In this document: positions 59,840 to 64,000 of the stretch, one piece after another
Numbering within the stretch: the first letter of the stretch is position 1
How the letters are laid out: each line of letters opens with the position of its first letter
Assembly: GCF_026427775.1 (NCBI RefSeq)
Contig: NZ_CP044532.1
Coordinates: forward strand, 3,038,001-3,102,000
Length of the DNA stretch: 64,000 nt
Source of the DNA: Arthrobacter sp. CDRTa11
GTDB taxonomy: Bacteria; Actinomycetota; Actinomycetes; Actinomycetales; Micrococcaceae
Direction of reading: 5' to 3'
The notes under the pieces: model-generated
Database searches by the model: none
The model's input: only the letters and a program-made list of their open reading frames with translations
What the model was told of the DNA's origin: nothing
Position numbers and translations under genes: made by a program

Positions 59840-62044
59840 CTAAATGATCATGGTCATGACGTTCCAGCCGGAGCCGACCAACGTGCGTGGTAGCCACCCG
59901 CCGGAGCCGTTGCCCGGGTAAAGCCACAGGGCTCCGCCGGCGTCGCGGGCCAGAATATCCACGTTGCCGTCCCCGTTGAAGTCGGCCGGTCCCACGATCG
60001 CCGTCATGACGTTCCAGCCGGAGCCCACTGCATAACCCGCGCCGGCCACGGAGACTCCATTGCCCGTATAGAGGTATAGGGTGCCCCCAGTGTCGCGGGC
60101 AAGGAGATCCTCCAAGCCGTCACCGCTGAAGTCGCCCGGGCCTACCATCGCAGTCATGATGTTCCAGCCGGAACCAATGATGCTCTGGCTAAACCACCCG
60201 CCTCGCCCATCGCCCCGGTAGTGCAACAGCTGACCGTCCGAGTCCCGGGCCACGACGTCGGCTCTTCCATCACGGTCCAGATCGCCAATGGCTGTGATTT
60301 CCTTCATGACGTTCCATCCCGAACCAGCTTGGACCCTGGCAATCCAGCCACCGTTACCGTTTCCGGCATACAACCACAGAATTCCGCTCGAGTCGCGGGC
60401 CAACAGATCGGAATTGCCGTCACCATTGAAATCGCCGGGAGCTATGACCGAGGTCATAACGTTCCAGCCCTGCCCCACTTGCACCCGCGCTTGCCAACCA
60501 CCGACGCCATTTCCGGGGTACAGCCACAAGGTGCCATCACCATCTCGGGAAAGGACGTCGGGGTTCCCATCACTGTTAAAGTCGTGAGTCAATGGGCCGG
60601 GGGCGATGGTGATCGTTTGAGTCGGGCTGATGGCGTCAGGACTGTAACCGTTGCTGACCGAGACGCGGAATGAAAAGGTCCCGGCGGTTGTGGGGACTCC
60701 TGCCAGTAAACCATTCGCTCCAAGTGATAAGCCGGGCGGCAGCGAACCATTGGTCACTATGAAACTCGGAGTAAGGGATCCTGTCGCCTTGAACAGGTGT
60801 TCATAACGGACACCCACCTTGCCAGGTGGCGGTGGCACAGCGGCCGAGAGTGTCGGGGCCATGCTCTTGCCGTCGACAACGACGATCCCGCTGATCCGAT
60901 CTTCAGACCCGGACAAGGAGCGAACGTAGATCCTGTTCCTTTTCGAATCCACGGCCATTGGGCCGGGATAGCCAGACACCTGGAGGAGGCCCGAGGCGTT
61001 GGTTGCACCGTCGAAGACCCTAAGGTTCCTTCCGTAGTATTCAGCTACGTAGACCTTGCTGGTTGCCTCATTCACGGCAAGGGTGGCTGGGAAGTCTCCA
61101 GTTGGAACGGTTACCAAAGTGTTGGAGCCGGCGTCCAGAATCGTCATGCTGAAATAGTTCAGAGCATAGACCTTGTTGTTCGTGCGGTTTACAACCACTT
61201 CCTGAGGGTTGGTGTCATTGCCTGTTGGGATGCTTTGGACCGAGTGGGTAGCGCCATCAATGGCTACTATCGTCTGCGCTTTAGGGCAGGTCACATACAC
61301 CGTGTTTGTGGTGTCGTTGGTTGCCAAACCATGAGTGCCCGAGCAAACGGGGACGGTAGTAATGGCGTTTGTAGCCCCGTCCAGGACCGTCACATGATTG
61401 CCGAGAGGGGGAACACTGTAGATTTTGTTGGTCTTCTCATTGACAGCGACAGACTTGTCGCTGAAGGGTTGAGAGGAACCCACCGCTGGGAAGGACGTCG
61501 CTACATCGGTGGCGCCCTCAATGACAGTAAGACCGTTAGGGCCGCCATTTTTGACGTACACCTTGTTGGTTACCTCGTTGACAACTATCGCAGAGGGATT
61601 GCCGAGCAGGGGCACCGTCTTGGTAGTACCGGCGGCGGCGTCGATGACGCTCACTGAGGAAGCACCGGAATTCGCAACGTAGATCTTATTCGTGATCTCG
61701 TTCACGGCCAGTTGGCGTGGCCTTGTTCCGACTGGAATGGTCTTTACTGACTTTGTGGCCATGTCTACTGCGGTCAACATGTTGAACCGTTCGCTGGTGA
61801 CATAGAGCGTGTTCGTCGTTTCGTTCACTGCCAGCGCGTATGGCGTCTGGCTGTCAATGCGGTCTGCAATCATGTCCGCATGTGCGCGTACGGGAGCGAT
61901 GCCGACCAGAACCGTCGCGGCTATGGCCGCAGCAGCCAGAACGGCAGAGATTCGGTAGCCAAAACTACGGGAAGACGACGTGGAAAAACCCTGACGAGCC
62001 AAAGGCTCAACCCCCAAAAATCCAGCGCGCGACCATCGCAGCAA
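59840..62044 (-). CDS. Secreted YVTN/beta-propeller, Ig-like and FG-GAP (VCBS) repeat protein
   Basis: The 734-residue protein has a twin-hydrophobic signal region with likely cleavage after AHA-56. At least eight YVTN-type repeats follow (pattern LAVNETTNKVYV, about residues 60-400), then an Ig-like He_PIG domain (about 405-485, SLPPGLSLGANGLLAGVPTT). Five FG-GAP/VCBS repeats of about 50 residues complete the protein (DFNGDGNSDLLARD; LWLYPGNGxGGW; GSGWNVMT). Calcium-type DxDGDGxxD loops are visible. No ATG opens the frame; TTG at 62044 or at 62002 (after GGGGGTTGAG) is possible. It is probably exported, with a surface or adhesive role. Confidence 0.85.
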   Translation of the reverse strand: MLRWSRAGFLGVEPLARQGFSTSSSRSFGYRISAVLAAAAIAATVLVGIAPVRAHADMIADRIDSQTPYALAVNETTNTLYVTSERFNMLTAVDMATKSVKTIPVGTRPRQLAVNEITNKIYVANSGASSVSVIDAAAGTTKTVPLLGNPSAIVVNEVTNKVYVKNGGPNGLTVIEGATDVATSFPAVGSSQPFSDKSVAVNEKTNKIYSVPPLGNHVTVLDGATNAITTVPVCSGTHGLATNDTTNTVYVTCPKAQTIVAIDGATHSVQSIPTGNDTNPQEVVVNRTNNKVYALNYFSMTILDAGSNTLVTVPTGDFPATLAVNEATSKVYVAEYYGRNLRVFDGATNASGLLQVSGYPGPMAVDSKRNRIYVRSLSGSEDRISGIVVVDGKSMAPTLSAAVPPPPGKVGVRYEHLFKATGSLTPSFIVTNGSLPPGLSLGANGLLAGVPTTAGTFSFRVSVSNGYSPDAISPTQTITIAPGPLTHDFNSDGNPDVLSRDGDGTLWLYPGNGVGGWQARVQVGQGWNVMTSVIAPGDFNGDGNSDLLARDSSGILWLYAGNGNGGWIARVQAGSGWNVMKEITAIGDLDRDGRADVVARDSDGQLLHYRGDGRGGWFSQSIIGSGWNIMTAMVGPGDFSGDGLEDLLARDTGGTLYLYTGNGVSVAGAGYAVGSGWNVMTAIVGPADFNGDGNVDILARDAGGALWLYPGNGSGGWLPRTLVGSGWNVMTMII
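59851..60594 (-). repeat. Five tandem 150-bp repeats encoding FG-GAP units
   Basis: Near-identical motifs TCATGACGTTCCAGCCGGAG or variants start at 59854, 60004, 60154, 60304 and 60454, that is every 150 bases. Each repeat encodes 50 residues ending GSGWNVMT. The copies have diverged mainly in the middle (30-60 bases in each), while the ends remain almost unchanged. Confidence 0.9.
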
Positions 62045-62142
62045 TCAGCGAAGTTTACAGCCAGCAGCCCGGGGCCTATCAACAAGCCACAATATTTCGC
62101 GTCGGGAGAGAGAAGCGCCTTCTATCTGAGCCGTCCTGCACG

Positions 62143-62286
62143 TCACGACAAGCGCCGGAACTCCCCCGACGGCAGCTGGACATGCAGCGGCAGGACCATC
62201 TGGAAATGAGTCACGCCAACCGGTTCACTGAGCAGTTCGTTGATCGAGCTCTGCCCCTCCAGTTCACCGGATGCGTCTCTTTCCAT
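62143..62286 (-). CDS. Possible small protein or gene remnant, 47 residues
   Basis: This short frame encodes MERDASGELEGQSSINELLS and ends at LPSGEFRRLS. Codon third positions are strongly G/C, like the real genes here, even though the surrounding sequence is A/T-richer. This supports coding, but I see no domain and no strong ribosome-binding site. It may be a small gene, or the remnant of a longer one. It lies in the otherwise gene-free stretch 62045-62361, upstream of the repeat protein on the same strand. Confidence 0.4.
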   Translation of the reverse strand: MERDASGELEGQSSINELLSEPVGVTHFQMVLPLHVQLPSGEFRRLS

Positions 62287-62361
62287 GTATCCGACCCTAT
62301 GTGCCCGTCGGTGCCCTGAATCCCAAGACACGCAATTGGGCTTCAGCGAGCACGCGGCAGC

Positions 62362-62766
62362 ATGGAGGATGGCATACTCAGCGCATGCCTAGGCTTGAGC
62401 GAGACCGGGATCTGGCCCCCACGACGGCCAGATCCGAATCCGCTGTTGTTCTTTCCGCTCCTGGCTGGGGCGTCCGCGATCTTTGTTTTCAGCAGCTTTT
62501 ACTTCAACCCCACAGCCTTCCTGTTGCCGCTGGTCCCGCTGATGCGGCTTGCCTACCCTGACTACCGGTCACGCCGCCTGCAGGCGACCGTAGAAATTCT
62601 CCTGTCCTTGGCTGTTTTTGTTATCGCAGGTATTCAACCTGCTCCGGAGGGCTCTTGGTCCTCTCCGTATAACTACGCCGGTGGAGCCGCCACAGCGGGA
62701 CTTTTCCTGGCTTGGCGGGCAGGCCGTGCTCCCTTATCCAAGCTAGGGGGACATACTGAATGTTGA
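62362..62766 (+). CDS. Small membrane protein, unknown
   Basis: The 134-residue protein has about three hydrophobic segments (LLFFPLLAGASAIFVFSSFYF; a middle one near AFLLPLVPLM; VEILLSLAVFVIAGI), then a polar loop and a short C-terminal helix. No known family is recognised. The start ATG at 62362 has no clear ribosome-binding site, so the true start may be downstream. It sits in the accessory-looking end of the window. Confidence 0.55.
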   Translation: MEDGILSACLGLSETGIWPPRRPDPNPLLFFPLLAGASAIFVFSSFYFNPTAFLLPLVPLMRLAYPDYRSRRLQATVEILLSLAVFVIAGIQPAPEGSWSSPYNYAGGAATAGLFLAWRAGRAPLSKLGGHTEC

Positions 62767-62812
62767 CCAGGCGGGCGGCAACGAGTCTGGATGACATCAA
62801 TGACGGGGGATC

Positions 62813-63367
62813 ATGATGAAGTACGCACGCACCTTAGCCGCAGTGGCAATGTTGCTCGGGTTTGCTATGTCCGGGTGTCAGACCACAGGAGGGTCACACA
62901 CGGCGGGATCTCCCGCTGCTGTGCCCAGCGGGTCACCGTCCGAGTTCACCGTGATCATCCAGGCAGCTGTCGAGGACCGCAACGGCACCGTACTCGACAC
63001 ACCTCCAGCTCCGCGCCTGGCAGATGAGCAGGCAACGGAAGCCTACCTGACCAAGCGCGCACGGGATCTGCCTGCGGTGACGCGGTCGAAGGCCGGATTC
63101 AAGTCATCTGGTTTCTGGTACACGTCCTTTTCTACGAAGGTAACCGTTGAATCCGTCAATGTGAGCGGGTCGGAGGCGATCATCCAATTCACGGAATTGA
63201 CGGAGGAATACCTCGCGTCGACTGCGAATGGCCCGAGCAACGTCCCGTCCAGCTACTCGTTACCGCAGACCGCGAGGTTCCGGACATCCAAGGATGGCTG
63301 GCAGTTGGACCGCATCGCCCCCTCCAAGCCTGGGTTCGGGTTGCCGATGTCCATAGTTGTGGATTGA
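62813..63367 (+). CDS. Secreted lipoprotein, unknown
   Basis: The 184-residue protein has a clear lipobox AMSGC with Cys22, a Ser/Gly/Pro linker and a globular domain with alternating hydrophobic strands (STKVTVESVNVSGSEAIIQF; WQLDRIAPSKPG). A second ATG at 62816 is better spaced from GGGGGA and is possibly the real start. No family is recognised. It probably sits on the outer membrane face; no operon partner is visible. Confidence 0.75.
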   Translation: MMKYARTLAAVAMLLGFAMSGCQTTGGSHTAGSPAAVPSGSPSEFTVIIQAAVEDRNGTVLDTPPAPRLADEQATEAYLTKRARDLPAVTRSKAGFKSSGFWYTSFSTKVTVESVNVSGSEAIIQFTELTEEYLASTANGPSNVPSSYSLPQTARFRTSKDGWQLDRIAPSKPGFGLPMSIVVD

Positions 63368-63461
63368 TGACTGGAGTTGGACGCACGCCTTGTGGAGTCG
63401 AGGCACCCTTTACCGTCCGCGTAGTGTTGTCAGGCTTGGTTACGGATGCCAATATACGTAG

Positions 63462-64000
63462 GTGGGCGCAGTTACGGTGTCCGGCCTCAAAGTCACCTAC
63501 CGGCGTGCGGGATCGGGCGATCCCCTCGTCCTTCTCCATGGCGGCTTTGGATTCGACAGCCGATCCTGGGGCCCGCAGCTCGACGCCCTCGATGACGAGT
63601 TCGATGTCGTCGCCTGGGATGCTCCAGGCTGCGGGGGATCCGACGATCCGCCCGAGTCTTTTTCCATGGAACAGTACGCCGACAGCCTGGCCGAGTTTAC
63701 AAAGGCTCTCAACCTGACTCGCCCGCACATCCTTGGGCTGTCGTTCGGCGGCGCGCTTGCCCTGGCGCTCTATGCACGACGCCGGACCCTGCCCAGAAGC
63801 CTGATCCTGGCCGGAGCGTACGCAGGCTGGGCCGGCTCCCTGCCAGCCGACGAGGTGCAGCGGCGCGTCAAGTTGATCAGTGAGGACGTCACGCAGCCTC
63901 CCGACGACTGGCTGCCTAAGTACCTGCCGGGCATGCTCACCGAGTCTGCACCGCGAGAAATGGCCGAACGGACACTCGCACTTATGTCCGGTATCCACCC
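63462..64000 (+). CDS. Alpha/beta hydrolase (partial, 3' end outside window)
   Basis: The visible 180 or so residues fit an alpha/beta hydrolase. They show LVLLHGGFGFDSRSW with the oxyanion-hole HG, DVVAWDAPGCGGSD, and the nucleophile elbow GLSFGG. The frame is clean to the end of the window. GTG starts at 63462 or 63477 are both possible; the second has AGG further upstream. Its substrate is unknown. Confidence 0.8.
   Translation, partial: MGAVTVSGLKVTYRRAGSGDPLVLLHGGFGFDSRSWGPQLDALDDEFDVVAWDAPGCGGSDDPPESFSMEQYADSLAEFTKALNLTRPHILGLSFGGALALALYARRRTLPRSLILAGAYAGWAGSLPADEVQRRVKLISEDVTQPPDDWLPKYLPGMLTESAPREMAERTLALMSGIH

Overview
The window is chromosomal DNA of a high-G+C actinobacterium. Gene content, protein sequences and gene order point to the Micrococcaceae, most likely Arthrobacter or Pseudarthrobacter. 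This is inferred from recall of family and synteny patterns, not from a search. Typical markers are a PyrR-led pyr operon with a small membrane protein between pyrC and carA, the alaS-ruvX-mltG-aro-efp-nusB string, separate rpsD, an AP4A-phosphorylase-like HIT protein beside a phosphatidylinositol-phosphate synthase, MurT/GatD, and a mycoredoxin. GTG and TTG starts are common, and many genes overlap as TGATG, TAATG, TAGTG or ATGA.

Layout. 1-6.8 kb (minus): pyrimidine operon pyrR-pyrB-pyrC-(membrane protein)-carA-carB, with carB running off the left edge and a PyrR-type RNA hairpin just before pyrR. 6.9-9.6 kb: PrsW-like protease, a small Cys-phosphatase and an NAD(P)-binding oxidoreductase. 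9.7-20.9 kb (minus): DUF948, DUF6167, alaS, ruvX, mltG, aroE, aroC, aroK, aroB, TPR protein, efp, nusB, which combine tRNA charging, cell-wall and shikimate functions. 21-25 kb: rpsD, rarA, an acVLRF1 ribosome-rescue factor and a GNAT protein. 25-35.8 kb: aspS, an APC permease, hisS, a membrane-anchored cyclophilin, a DUF349 protein, an AbiEi-like protein and the (p)ppGpp enzyme rsh. 35.9-43.3 kb (minus): secF, secD, yajC, ruvB, ruvA, ruvC, yebC, pdxT. 43.4-50 kb: murT-gatD (lipid II amidation), a CapA-like lipoprotein, an M3 oligopeptidase, pdxS. 50-57.3 kb (minus): phosphatidylinositol-phosphate synthase, HIT protein, thrS, dnaE2 and DUF6504 with a LexA-like palindrome upstream. 57.4-59.8 kb: small genes including chorismate mutase, SRAP and mycoredoxin. 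59.8-64 kb: accessory-looking segment with a secreted YVTN/Ig/FG-GAP protein built partly from five 150-bp repeats, a small membrane protein, a lipoprotein and the start of an alpha/beta hydrolase.

Most of the window is conserved housekeeping sequence. I saw no CRISPR array, insertion sequence, prophage, tRNA or rRNA gene. I found no clear new multi-gene system. The points most worth a second look are the putative SOS-controlled divergent pair around 57.3 kb, the MurT without a cysteine zinc ribbon, the histidine-rich MltG cytoplasmic tail, the PyrR hairpin and the repeat-built secreted protein.
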